Assembly (NCBI GenBank): GCA_030681645.1
Contig: JAUXRX010000041.1
Span: 104,334-168,333 of the forward strand
Length of the DNA stretch: 64,000 nt
Direction of reading: 5' to 3'
DNA from: Archangium sp.
GTDB lineage: Bacteria; Myxococcota; Myxococcia; Myxococcales; Myxococcaceae
Every line of letters starts with the position of its first letter. The first letter of the stretch is position 1. Shown here in pieces: positions 9,756 through 19,002 of the stretch. Both the position numbers and the translations under genes were made by a program. The notes under the pieces were generated by a model, which did no database searches, was not told the DNA's origin, and saw only the letters and a program-made list of their open reading frames with translations.

Positions 9756-10333
9756 GACTTGTCCTCCCCGAGGGACGCGAGCAGGGCGCGCAGCTGCACC
9801 AGCGCCGCGTTCATGCGTGACTTGACGGTGCCCAGCGGCACGCCGGTGGCGATGGCCACCTCGTCGTAGGAGAGCTGGGTGTAGTGGTGCAGCACGAAGA
9901 CCTCCCGCTGCGCGTCGGGCAGCGCGGCGAGGGCCTCGGCGATTCGCCGCGCGGTCTGGTTGGCGGCGACGCTCTGCTCGGGGTCGGGCAGCCGGCTGGC
10001 CATGGCGCTCACCTCGCCCAGGGGGCGCTCGGCGCGCTGGCCCTGGGTGCGGCGGAAGTTGCGGCACAGGTTCGAGGCGATGCTGAAGGCCCACGGGCGA
10101 AACGACTCGGGCGAGCTGCAGCTGTCGACGCGGTCGAGGATGTTGAGCAGCGTCTGCTGGTAGATGTCGCCCGCGTGGGTGCGGTTGCCCAGCTGCCGCG
10201 CGATGAAGCCGTACAGCGGCCGCTCGTGGCGTTTGATCAAGGTCTCGAACGCCATGGTGTCTCCCGAATCGCGCAGGGCCACGAGCAGCGCCCCGTCCGT
10301 CCGCTCATCCGCCCGCTGGTCCTCCCTGCTCAT
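9752..10333 (-). CDS. ECF-family RNA polymerase sigma factor
   Basis: Predicted 193 residues with the two standard regions. Region 2 is at about 30-100 (FETLIKRHERPLYGFIARQLGN; FRPWAFSIASNLCRNFRR). Region 4 is at about 130-185 (ALAALPDAQREVFVLHHYTQLSYDEVA and GTVKSRMNAALVQLR). The ATG at 10333 has a GGGGAGGG ribosome-binding site. The stop codon overlaps the start of the zinc-finger/macroglobulin gene, the usual arrangement for an ECF sigma factor and its cognate anti-sigma factor. The target regulon is not visible here; autoregulation of the pair is the default expectation. Confidence 0.95.
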   Translation of the reverse strand: MSREDQRADERTDGALLVALRDSGDTMAFETLIKRHERPLYGFIARQLGNRTHAGDIYQQTLLNILDRVDSCSSPESFRPWAFSIASNLCRNFRRTQGQRAERPLGEVSAMASRLPDPEQSVAANQTARRIAEALAALPDAQREVFVLHHYTQLSYDEVAIATGVPLGTVKSRMNAALVQLRALLASLGEDKS

Positions 10334-10465
10334 GATCCCTCCCCGGGACCACGCGCCTTCCGTTGGCTCGTGGGGTGTTGGAAACGCGACCGGGAAAAAA
10401 GTTCGGCGCGGTTCGACGATTCAGCGCCGCGACTCTGCCTCAGGTGTAAGTCCCTGACACGATTC

Positions 10466-10999
10466 ATGGAACGCGCACGGCTGCTCCTCCTCCTCGGGGT
10501 CTTCTCCTGCGTCCACGCGCCGCCCCCGGCGCCGCCGTCGCCGCCTGCGCCTCCGCCTCCACCTCCAGCTGACGGGCTGGTGCTCGAGCGCACGGCCTGC
10601 GCGGGCAGTTGCCCCGTCTACTCGCTCACGCTCGAGCCCAACGGGCACGTGCGCTTCGTCGGCGTGCGCGACGTGGCGCAGGTGGGCGAGCGCGCGTGGC
10701 GCATCGAGCCGCTCTTCGCCAGGCACCTCCTCGGCGAGTTCGAGCGCGCCGGCTTCCTTGCGCTCGCGCCGCGCTACCCCACCGAGGTGGAGGAGTTCCC
10801 CGGCCTGGTGCTCAGCTTCACCCGCGCGGGCGTCACCCATCGCGTGCAGCTCGGGGGCGAAGGCACGGGCGAGCTGGCGCGCGAGGTGAAGGCCGAGCGC
10901 CTGCTCGAGCGCCTCGCCACCACCATCGACAAGCTCACCAGCTCGGCGCGCTACGTCGAGACCGACTCGAAGAAGAAGAACGGCGGCTGCGTGGAGTGA
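10466..10999 (+). CDS. DUF6438-like lipoprotein
   Basis: Predicted 177 residues. The start at 10466 gives a lipoprotein signal (LLLLLGVFSC) followed by a Pro-rich spacer of about 20 residues. The remaining domain carries ERTACAGSCPVYSLTLEPNGHV, the hallmark of the DUF6438 family, whose function is unknown. Two cysteines lie in ACAGSC, and the C-terminal tail is Lys-rich and ends in CVE. It is divergent from the sigma factor gene across about 130 bp. A periplasmic or envelope location is inferred from the signal. Confidence 0.8.
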   Translation: MERARLLLLLGVFSCVHAPPPAPPSPPAPPPPPPADGLVLERTACAGSCPVYSLTLEPNGHVRFVGVRDVAQVGERAWRIEPLFARHLLGEFERAGFLALAPRYPTEVEEFPGLVLSFTRAGVTHRVQLGGEGTGELAREVKAERLLERLATTIDKLTSSARYVETDSKKKNGGCVE

Positions 11000-11002
11000 G
11001 GC

Positions 11003-11476
11003 TCAAGCCGCGGCGCGCAGCCGGCGGAGCTGGAGCAGCATCGACACGCGCCACCGGACGATCGCCCCGAACGCCAGCAGGAAGAAGAGCGCCCCGGTCT
11101 GCAGCTGCGAGACGTACGCCTCGACCCACGAGCGCAGGGCGAAGCGCACCGCGAGCAGGCCCAGGAGGATCCACCCGAACAGGGGCGAGCGCTTCATCAG
11201 GAAGTGCTCGCCTTCCCGGGTGAGCTTCGAGCTGCGCGCCAGCGGCCAGGAGAAGACGAACGCGCCCAGCGCGAGCGCGACCAGCGCCCAGCTCACCGGC
11301 ACCCGCGTCTGCGGTGCGAGGAACATGAACAGCCCGGTGCTCATCGCCACCGGGGGAATGAGCAGGCTGCGCGTCGTCACCGGCGCGCTCGTCTCGCGGA
11401 AGCGCCAGGTGAGCACCACCGCCGCGCCGAACAGCGAGACGAGCACGTACAGCGACGGGGGCAGCTGCAGATCCAT
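11003..11476 (-). CDS. CcdC-like multi-pass membrane protein
   Basis: Predicted 157 residues, almost wholly made of four to five hydrophobic spans. The sequence follows the CcdC / DUF1453 pattern: an early WRFRET segment, an MSTGLFMFLAPQ helix, an FLMKRSPLFGWILLGLLAVRF segment and a terminal helix ending in RWRVSMLLQLRRL. In Bacillus, CcdC is linked to cytochrome c maturation, but the family is not firmly tied to one function. The gene ends 3 bp from the convergent DUF6438 lipoprotein gene. Confidence 0.75.
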   Translation of the reverse strand: MDLQLPPSLYVLVSLFGAAVVLTWRFRETSAPVTTRSLLIPPVAMSTGLFMFLAPQTRVPVSWALVALALGAFVFSWPLARSSKLTREGEHFLMKRSPLFGWILLGLLAVRFALRSWVEAYVSQLQTGALFFLLAFGAIVRWRVSMLLQLRRLRAAA

Positions 11477-11551
11477 CAGCCCGTCACGGGAGGCTGAGCC
11501 GGCGCTTCGGGGACATGCAGGGAACTCCGGGTCGAGGAGCGGAGAATGTAA

Positions 11552-11956
11552 TCAGGCGGCGAACATCGCGCGCAGCTTCTCGTGCAGTGGGATGGTCACG
11601 GGGTTGCGCGCTGCGTCGATGCACACCATCTCGATGCTCGCCTCGACCAGCAACCGGCCGTCGGCCTTGCGGTGCGCGCGCTGGTCGAAGACCACCCGGT
11701 ATTCGCTCTCGAGGCGGGCGGTGCTGCGGATCTCGACGATGTCGCCGAACACCGCGCCCTCCTTGAACTGCTGGGTGGCCTTGTAGACCACGAAGCCCTT
11801 GCCCTCTTCGCGCCACATGCGCACCAGCTCGCCCGCGCCGAGCACGTGCTCTCGCGCGCGCTCGAAGAAGCGCAGGTAGTTCGCGTGGTAGACGACGCCG
11901 GAGAAGTCGGTGTCCTCGTAGTAGATCTGCACATCGAAGGTGTGGGGCGTGGCCAT
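11552..11956 (-). CDS. YbgC/4HBT-family acyl-CoA thioesterase
   Basis: Predicted 134-residue hot-dog fold enzyme. The start at 11956 gives MATPHTFDVQIYYEDTDFSG. The motif YYEDTDFSGVVYHANYLRFFERA is the catalytic signature of the YbgC-type 4-hydroxybenzoyl-CoA thioesterase family, with the Asp in DTDFSG and the following His expected to be active. In other proteobacteria YbgC is associated with the Tol-Pal region; no tol genes are nearby here. It probably hydrolyses short-chain or phospholipid-derived acyl thioesters in the cytoplasm. An in-frame ATG 24 bases upstream is possible. Confidence 0.9.
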   Translation of the reverse strand: MATPHTFDVQIYYEDTDFSGVVYHANYLRFFERAREHVLGAGELVRMWREEGKGFVVYKATQQFKEGAVFGDIVEIRSTARLESEYRVVFDQRAHRKADGRLLVEASIEMVCIDAARNPVTIPLHEKLRAMFAA

Positions 11957-12011
11957 CCTCGGCAGCGCTCTACCCCACAAGCTCGATGGAAGTCAGCGCG
12001 CGACGGCGCCT

Positions 12012-12611
12012 TCAGATGGGCGCGAAGATGCGCAGGCCGCTGCGGCTGGCACCGCCGGCGAGCGTGTTGTTCTCGATGAAGTCGCTGTAGCTGGTGTGCC
12101 CGTCGCCCGCGGTGATGGCGGTGTGGCCGTAGATGCTGCCCAGCCGGGTCGAGGTGCGCTCCCAGGTGAGAATGAGGCCCGGCGTGCGGAGCGCCTCGGC
12201 CAGCGACATGTGCACTTCCTTGAAGCGGTTGCGCGGGAGGTTGTTGTCGATCTGGTTGCCGTTGCCCCAGACCTTGATGCCGTAGGTGTTCTGAATCGCG
12301 CGGCTGACGCCCGTGGCGCAGAGGCCCTGCGAGTTGTAGCCGCCCATGCTCAGCGCCGCGGCGCGACCGGCGGCCGCGAGGCGCGAGGAACCACCGCCAG
12401 CGCCGCCGCTGCTGACCGGCGCGGGGCGGTTGGTCCTCGGGGGCTGAAAGGTGTCGCGGCCGCTGTGGCCCGGCAGGCGCAGCGACGCGCCCGCATAGAT
12501 GAGGTTGACGTTCCTGATGCCGTTGAGCTGCGCGAGGGCCGCGACGCTGGTGCCGTACCGGGCCGCGATGCCTGAGAGCGTGTCACCGCGTCGAATCTGG
12601 TAGTTCGCCAT
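12012..12611 (-). CDS. LysM-domain protein with C-terminal CHAP/NlpC-like region
   Basis: Predicted 199 residues. The start at 12611 has a strong AGGAGG site. Residues 1-45 are a LysM peptidoglycan-binding repeat (YQIRRGDTLSGIAARYGTSV, LNGIRNVNLIYAG). After a Ser/Gly/Pro linker, residues about 85-199 contain GLCATGVSRAIQNTYG and YGHTAITAGDG, which looks like a CHAP or NlpC-type Cys/His amidase-endopeptidase: Cys near the start of the domain, His in GHTAI. No signal peptide precedes the LysM, so it may be released by another route or act in the cytoplasm or on lysis. The ribosome-binding site is buried in a hairpin (12619-12653). Confidence 0.8.
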   Translation of the reverse strand: MANYQIRRGDTLSGIAARYGTSVAALAQLNGIRNVNLIYAGASLRLPGHSGRDTFQPPRTNRPAPVSSGGAGGGSSRLAAAGRAAALSMGGYNSQGLCATGVSRAIQNTYGIKVWGNGNQIDNNLPRNRFKEVHMSLAEALRTPGLILTWERTSTRLGSIYGHTAITAGDGHTSYSDFIENNTLAGGASRSGLRIFAPI

Positions 12612-12618
12612 GTGCAAC

Positions 12619-12653
12619 CTCCTGCTCCGTTGTCGGCAAACGGAGAGCAGGAG
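12619..12653 (-). promoter_or_regulatory. Hairpin covering the ribosome-binding site of the LysM gene
   Basis: On the transcribed strand, arms of 15 and 13 nt (CTCCTGCTCTCCGTT and AACGGAGCAGGAG) flank a 7-nt loop and pair except for a 2-nt bulge. The second arm contains the AGGAG of the ribosome-binding site, 8 nt from the ATG. Translation would be blocked while the stem is closed. A thermometer or ligand- or RNA-opened switch is possible but not shown. Confidence 0.6.
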
Positions 12654-12738
12654 CGTTTCGGCCGACTCGTAAAAGCGCGTTACGTCCAGGGGCAGCAACC
12701 CCCGATGGGCTCAGGCTCGCAGGGCCGGCCCCGCTCAG

Positions 12739-13899
12739 TCAGGTGCCCGTGAGCGCCAGCAGGTCGGCCTCGGGCTCGTCGACGGCCGTCCACGAGACGA
12801 GCAGCGGTTCCTTCACCCCGACGGTGGAAGCGAAGTTGCGCAGCCGGGCCATCATGCTGTCGGACACCTCGTGCCCGCGGGCGATCAGCAGCGCGCCGCT
12901 GGCGGTGCGCACGTCGTCGACCAACACCATGCCCGGGTGCAGGTTCTGCAGCGTCACCGCGCGCCGCGTGCTGCCCTCGAGGGCGAGGCCCCGCAGCTTG
13001 CGGCAGGCCTCGACCAGCACCGGGTCGAGCGAAGGGTCTTCCTTCATGCCTGAGATGAGGGCGTCGAAGTCTTCGCTGGCCGAGAGCCGCCGCTCGAGCA
13101 CCGTCGCGGCGCGCAAGAGGCGCTCGTCGAGCGCGCTCGCGGCGACCGCGACCGGGCTCACGGCGTCCCTCGCCTCGAGCAGCGCGATCACCGGCTCGAG
13201 GCGGGGAATGTGGCGCAGCAGCTGCCGGGTCACCTCGGAGGAGCGGGCCACCATGCGCCGCTCGGCCTCGCTCATGCCCTCGCCAGCGAACCAGCGCTGC
13301 GCGGTGTCGGGCGGCAACGTCACCGCGCCCAGCTGGGACAACATCGCCGCCACCTCCACCGGCCAGCGCCGCTCCAGGCCCACCTCTTTCGCCAGCGCGG
13401 TGACGATTCGCTTGAGGCGCCGGCTCCGGCCGAACGCGGTGGGGTTGGCGAGCGCGAGCGTCTCGGACAGCGCATCGACGCTGCCGGTGAGGGTGCGCTC
13501 GAGCAGCTCCTTCTCGGCCCGGATCAGGTGCCGCTGCTCGACGCCCGCCTCGAGGGCCGCCAGGAGCGACTGGCGCGACGCGGGCTTGAAGAGGAAGCGG
13601 AAGATGTTCCCCTCGTTGACCGCGTTCACCGCCGCCTCGAGGTCCGACTGCCCCGAGAGGATCATGCGCACCGCGTCGGGCTGCTGGGCGCGGGCGCGCT
13701 TGAGGAACTCGGCGCCGTTCATCACCGGCATGCGCATGTCGCTCACCACCACGTCGAAGGCGTCGCCCTGGAGCGCCTGCAACCCCTCTTCGGGCCCGCC
13801 CGCCAGGGTGAGCTCGTAGCGCCCCCGCAGGCAGCGGTTGATTCCTTCGAGCACGTTGGACTCGTCGTCGACGAAGAGCACCCGGGGCAGCTCACTCAT
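12739..13899 (-). CDS. Response regulator with degenerate HD-GYP-like output domain
   Basis: Predicted 386 residues; the start at 13899 overlaps the upstream regulator gene by ATGA. Residues 1-120 are a receiver (RVLFVDDESNVLEGI, VVVSDMRMPVMNG with the phospho-acceptor Asp, MILSGQSD, FLFKPAS). Residues about 135-270 align with the helical layout of RpfG-type HD-GYP phosphodiesterases: LERTLTGSVDALSETLALANP and SRRLKRIVTALAKEVGL. However, the metal-binding His-Asp pair is replaced (AAMLSQLGAVTLPP) and the GYP segment is not recognisable. This should be a c-di-GMP or protein-interaction module without catalysis. It forms an operon with the HDOD regulator. Confidence 0.88.
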   Translation of the reverse strand: MSELPRVLFVDDESNVLEGINRCLRGRYELTLAGGPEEGLQALQGDAFDVVVSDMRMPVMNGAEFLKRARAQQPDAVRMILSGQSDLEAAVNAVNEGNIFRFLFKPASRQSLLAALEAGVEQRHLIRAEKELLERTLTGSVDALSETLALANPTAFGRSRRLKRIVTALAKEVGLERRWPVEVAAMLSQLGAVTLPPDTAQRWFAGEGMSEAERRMVARSSEVTRQLLRHIPRLEPVIALLEARDAVSPVAVAASALDERLLRAATVLERRLSASEDFDALISGMKEDPSLDPVLVEACRKLRGLALEGSTRRAVTLQNLHPGMVLVDDVRTASGALLIARGHEVSDSMMARLRNFASTVGVKEPLLVSWTAVDEPEADLLALTGT

Positions 13900-15101
13900 G
13901 CGGCTTCCTGTTTCGAGAGGGAGAATGCGGCGATGAGCAGATCGAGGTCTTCCACCCCGAACGGCGCCGCGAGGGAGCGCGCGCGGGCGTGCAGCCTCTC
14001 GCGACCGGCGCCGGCGCCCGCGGCCAGCTCCTGGACCGCACAGATCAGCGCCAGCACGGACGAGAGCGAGCGCACCACCGGCCCCGTGCGGGGGGCGTGG
14101 TGGAGAGCCACGGCCTCCACCAGCGAGGGGGGGAGGTTCCAGATCGACATCAGCACCGCGCCGAGCAGGGTGTGATCGGCGCCCACCACCCGGTTCTCGA
14201 CCTCGACCCGGTCGTGCCCGCCTGCGGTCTCGCGCTCGACCACCGCGGCCTCTTCCGGCGCCCGCAGCATGAGCAGCAGCTGGCCCACGTCGGCGAGGAT
14301 GAGCGCGGTGGCGGCGTCCTCCCGCAGCTCGGTGGCCCCCAGCAGGCGGAGCAGCCCGGGGAGCGCTCCCAGCCGCTCCAGCGCCTGGCGCCGCAACCCC
14401 TCGACGCCGGGCGCCGCGCCCGAGAAGACCTCGGCGGCGAGCACCACGTCGCGCAGCGGGCGCAGGCCCAGCAGCCTCACCGCCTCGCGCAGCGACGAGA
14501 CGCGCGTGCGCAGCCCGAACCAGGCCGAGTTGACCGCGCGCAGCACGTTCGCGCACACCGCGGTGTCGCGCTCCACCACCTGCACGAAGGCGTCGAGCGT
14601 GGCGTCGCTGTCGAGCAGCTGGTTGACCGCCGCGAAGGTGCCCGGCAGCGCGGGCAGCGCGCCGAACCGGCAGACCAGGGCCTTGAGCCGGGGAGAACCG
14701 AGCCGCTCCCTCGCCGCCAGGGCCTCTTCGATGCGCGCGTGCAGCATCGGCACGGCCACCGGCTTGGGGATGAAGTGGTGGCACAGGCCGCTGAGGCGCG
14801 CGGTGCCCTCGCGCCCCACGTCACCCGAGAGCACCACCCGCAGCAGCCCGGGCCAGCGATCGCGCGCGGACAGGAGCAGGTGTTCACCGTCCATCACCGG
14901 CATCTGTGCGTCGCTCACCAGCGCGTCGAAGGGCTCGGCCTCGAGCCGCAGCAGCGCGTCGGCGCCCGAGGTGGCGGTCTCGACCTCCCAGTGTTGGCGG
15001 TACTGTCGCAACGACTTGCGCAGGCCCTCCACCACCCGTGGCTCGTCATCGACGAAGAGCAATCGCCGGCGTGGCCCTCCGCTGAGCTCTCCCTGATCCA
15101 C
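13896..15101 (-). CDS. Response regulator with HDOD output domain
   Basis: Predicted about 401 residues if the GTG at 15101 is used; no ATG lies close to the receiver, so the start is uncertain. The receiver spans about 10-130 (RRLLFVDDEPRVVEGLRKSL, ALVSDAQMPVMDGEH, VVLSGDVG, FIPKPVAV). Residues about 140-350 form an HDOD domain (LPALPGTFAAVNQLL, VVERDTAVCANVLRAVNSA, LREAVRLLGLRPLRDV). HDOD proteins are non-catalytic relatives of HD hydrolases used in signalling. It overlaps the downstream regulator by ATGA and is divergent from a histidine kinase, so the three genes probably form one pathway. Confidence 0.88.
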   Translation of the reverse strand: MDQGELSGGPRRRLLFVDDEPRVVEGLRKSLRQYRQHWEVETATSGADALLRLEAEPFDALVSDAQMPVMDGEHLLLSARDRWPGLLRVVLSGDVGREGTARLSGLCHHFIPKPVAVPMLHARIEEALAARERLGSPRLKALVCRFGALPALPGTFAAVNQLLDSDATLDAFVQVVERDTAVCANVLRAVNSAWFGLRTRVSSLREAVRLLGLRPLRDVVLAAEVFSGAAPGVEGLRRQALERLGALPGLLRLLGATELREDAATALILADVGQLLLMLRAPEEAAVVERETAGGHDRVEVENRVVGADHTLLGAVLMSIWNLPPSLVEAVALHHAPRTGPVVRSLSSVLALICAVQELAAGAGAGRERLHARARSLAAPFGVEDLDLLIAAFSLSKQEAA

Positions 15102-15189
15102 GCAGGGGGCCAGTGCAAACCCGGGCCCGGGTCGATCCGCCCGAACCGACTCACCGGAGGGGGGGTCAGGGGCGCTCCAGAGGTCAGCA

Positions 15190-16380
<1,191 letters not shown>

Positions 16381-16390
16381 GGACACGGCG

Positions 16391-16621
16391 ATGCTCCTCC
16401 CGGAGAGAGATGATCCGCGCTGGCGTGACGTGGTGGGCGGGCGGCGCAAGTACGCGCTCCAGAGCCTCGCCGCGCGCATGCTGGTGACCCGGCTGCGGCT
16501 GCGCACCGTGCGCGGCGACGAGGAGGCGGTGCAGCAGGCGATCGCCTCGGCCTGGGACTTCTTCGAGCGCAACGAGGCCACCACGCAGGCCGACATCGAC
16601 GCCCTCTTCGGGGGGCTGTGA
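16391..16621 (+). CDS. Small uncharacterised protein in kinase operon
   Basis: Predicted 76 residues, start ATG at 16391 with a GAGGA site that overlaps the end of the kinase gene. It is charged and helical (RKYALQSLAARMLVTRLRLR, EEAVQQAIASAWDFFERNE) with no Cys, signal or membrane segment. Its stop overlaps the next start (TGATG), so it is translationally coupled to the protein at 16621. I do not recognise the family. A small partner or regulator of the downstream protein is possible. Confidence 0.7.
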   Translation: MLLPERDDPRWRDVVGGRRKYALQSLAARMLVTRLRLRTVRGDEEAVQQAIASAWDFFERNEATTQADIDALFGGL

Positions 16622-17607
16622 TGAGAACGCTGCTGACCGTCGAGGACGTCTCGAAGTTGATCGCCGGCGGCCGCCCGCTGCTGGTGGCGGGCACCGAGGC
16701 GCTGCTGCGCCGCCTGCCGCGGGGCTGCTGGCTGGGCGGCACCATCCCGTACTTCATGACGGAAGAGGGAGGCCAGCACAGCGAAGAGAGGCTGCTGGCC
16801 ACCACGCTCCCGCCCGAGTGCGTGTCGGCCACGGTGAAGCTCTACGCGGACGCCGAGCTGGCCTCGATTCCGCGCGACTACCCGGCGCAGGGTGTCTCGT
16901 TCATCGTGCTCCCCGCCGGCAGCAGCGCCACCGCCCGCTACGCGCGGGAGAGCGCGTCGTGGCCCGGGTTCTTCGAGCGCCCGCTGGTGGGCTGGGTGGC
17001 GGGCGTGTCGCTGGACCGGCTCGCCACCGAGCGGGCGAAGGTGATCGACGGCAGCACCGGCGACGTTCGGGACGACGCGGCGGGGGTGCTGCACGTCACC
17101 CTCGCGCCAGGGGTGGTGGCGAAGACCGAGATCATCAACCTCTTCGAGGCGGGCGACGGCGAGGTGATCACCTTCCCCACCGAGGGCTTCTCCGCGCAGC
17201 AGTGCACGGTGAACGGCCGCCCGTACGACTTCGCCACCTGGCTGACCGAGCGGAAGGTCGACGTGCGCTGGCCGCTGGTGGCCGACTTCTCGGGCGCGAA
17301 CATCAACGTGGCCTTCCAGTCGGTCGACGTCGCGGCCGGCAGGGTGGCCTTCTACGCGCCCGTCTTCCGCGGCGTGGAATACCGGCTCGCCCGGCCGGTG
17401 ACCGACTACGTGGACCGCTTCGCCAGGGTGCTGGGCCGCCGCGGCGTCACGCCCATCTTCAGCTGCAACTGCATCCTCAACTACCTCTACGCCGAGCTGG
17501 AAGGGAAGAAGACCGGCGACGTGGTGGGCCCGATCACCTTCGGCGAGGTGGCGTGGATGCTGCTCAACCAGACGATGGTCTACGTGACCCTCGAGCGCGT
17601 GGGCTGA
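16621..17607 (+). CDS. Uncharacterised conserved protein in sensor-kinase operon
   Basis: Predicted 328 residues, soluble, without signal or membrane spans. Recognisable stretches are GGRPLLVAGTEALLRRLPRG, CWLGGTIPYFMTEEGG and PIFSCNCILNYLYAELEG. It resembles DUF6976-type proteins and loosely FIST-like sensory domains, but I cannot assign it with certainty. The CNC motif near the C-terminus and the conserved Gly/Pro segments suggest a small-molecule or metal sensor. Being co-transcribed with the kinase at 15190 fits an accessory sensory role, which is inference. Confidence 0.8.
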   Translation: MRTLLTVEDVSKLIAGGRPLLVAGTEALLRRLPRGCWLGGTIPYFMTEEGGQHSEERLLATTLPPECVSATVKLYADAELASIPRDYPAQGVSFIVLPAGSSATARYARESASWPGFFERPLVGWVAGVSLDRLATERAKVIDGSTGDVRDDAAGVLHVTLAPGVVAKTEIINLFEAGDGEVITFPTEGFSAQQCTVNGRPYDFATWLTERKVDVRWPLVADFSGANINVAFQSVDVAAGRVAFYAPVFRGVEYRLARPVTDYVDRFARVLGRRGVTPIFSCNCILNYLYAELEGKKTGDVVGPITFGEVAWMLLNQTMVYVTLERVG

Positions 17608-17610
17608 GGA

Positions 17611-18939
17611 TCAGCGGGGCGCGCGGGGGGCAGCCCTGCGGATCAGCTCGTCGCGCCACTGGAGGAACGCCTCGTCTTTCGAGCGCACCGAGAGCAGCTC
17701 CTCCGCGAGGGCGGGCGACCAGCTGTCGGTGAGGACCGTCTCGAGCTCGCTCTTCGCGAACGGGTCGCTCACCGCCAGCGGCGCGTACTTGAGCCACTTC
17801 GGGTCCTTCAGCTCGCGCAACACCACCATCGCCGCGGCCCTCGAGCGTGGGCAGGTCTCGGCGAGGCGGTGGGCCTCGGTGCTGGCGAGCCGGCGGTCTT
17901 TGAGCACGGTGAGCGTCGGCACCTCGTCGCCGTTGAACGGGCAGGCGAGCCTCGAGAACAGGTGCGCCTGCGCCGCCGGGTCTCCGCTGAGCAGCCATGG
18001 CCGCAGCAGCGCCGGGTCGTTGCGCCGCTCGTCGGGGGTGAACTCCGCGAGCCTGTCCACCAGCAGGCCGCGGCTCAGCAGCAGCCGCAGCGCCTTGCGC
18101 CGCGAGTCCTTCGGGTAACGCTCGAGGTCGCGCTGCAGCAACGAGAGCGCCTCCTTTTCCCAGGGAGAGCGGCTCTCCACCAGCGGCAGCAGCACCGCCG
18201 AGGCGTCGCCCTTCTGCTGCAGCGGCGCATAGGTGGCCAGCAGGCAGCTGCCGCTGGCCTCGGTGCTCACCCCGTTCGCCTCGACGCGGAAGGTGAAGTT
18301 CTTTCCGGACGAACCCCAGCCGCGCAGCTCGAAGGGCCCCGCGGCGATCAACGCGGCCGCGCCCCGCTCGTCGTCGCAGGTGCCGCGCTTCGTGGCGCTG
18401 CTGGCCAGCTTCGCCAGGGCCGCCAGGGGGCCTCCCGGCCGCCCCCGGCGGCGCATCACCGCGCACTGCTTGAGCGACATCAGCAGGCGCCGCTCGCCCT
18501 CGGCGAGGGCGGGCGCCTCGAGCTGGCCCGACAGCTTCTGCAGGGCGGCGTCGTCGTCCCACACGCTCGCCACGGCGATCAGCTTGTCGAGCCCGTGACC
18601 CGAGGTCGCCAGCTGCACCCTCACCTGCTCGTCGGCGCCCGCCAGCGAGAGCAGCAACCCCGCCGCCGCGCTGGTGGGGGCGGGCTCGAAGCGAGGGCCA
18701 CCCATCATCATGAAGGGGCACTCGAGCCTTTCGCGCAGCACGTCCTGCAGCGAGCCGGGGCCGGCGAGCCTCACGGCGTACGAGAGCAGGGGCCCGGCGG
18801 CCTTCGGGTCTGCGCGGAGCGCCTGCTCGGCGGCGGCGCGGTCGGGGCCGGCGAGCTCGAGCACCTGCTCCAGCTTCTTGAGGTCGTACGAGGGGGCCTG
18901 AGCCAGCGCCAGCACCGTCAAGAGCGTGAGTGCGTTCAT
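17611..18939 (-). CDS. Uncharacterised exported protein
   Basis: Predicted 442 residues beginning with a short signal peptide (MNALTLLTVLALAQA). The rest is helical and Leu/Ala-rich with scattered Cys residues. Repeated short helical segments (LLSYAVRLAGPGSLQDVL, LLQRDLERYPKDSRRKALRL) would fit a helical-repeat scaffold, but no named family is recognised. A Cys-bearing middle region (KRGTCDDERGAAALIAAG, FTFRVEANG) may be a small beta insert. It ends 3 bp before the convergent protein at 17607. A periplasmic or outer-membrane lumen location is inferred. Confidence 0.8.
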   Translation of the reverse strand: MNALTLLTVLALAQAPSYDLKKLEQVLELAGPDRAAAEQALRADPKAAGPLLSYAVRLAGPGSLQDVLRERLECPFMMMGGPRFEPAPTSAAAGLLLSLAGADEQVRVQLATSGHGLDKLIAVASVWDDDAALQKLSGQLEAPALAEGERRLLMSLKQCAVMRRRGRPGGPLAALAKLASSATKRGTCDDERGAAALIAAGPFELRGWGSSGKNFTFRVEANGVSTEASGSCLLATYAPLQQKGDASAVLLPLVESRSPWEKEALSLLQRDLERYPKDSRRKALRLLLSRGLLVDRLAEFTPDERRNDPALLRPWLLSGDPAAQAHLFSRLACPFNGDEVPTLTVLKDRRLASTEAHRLAETCPRSRAAAMVVLRELKDPKWLKYAPLAVSDPFAKSELETVLTDSWSPALAEELLSVRSKDEAFLQWRDELIRRAAPRAPR

Positions 18940-19002
18940 GGAAGGGAAACGTACTCCTGGAAGATGGGCAGGTGAGCGGGACCGAGTAGTCTGGTGGCCC
19001 CG

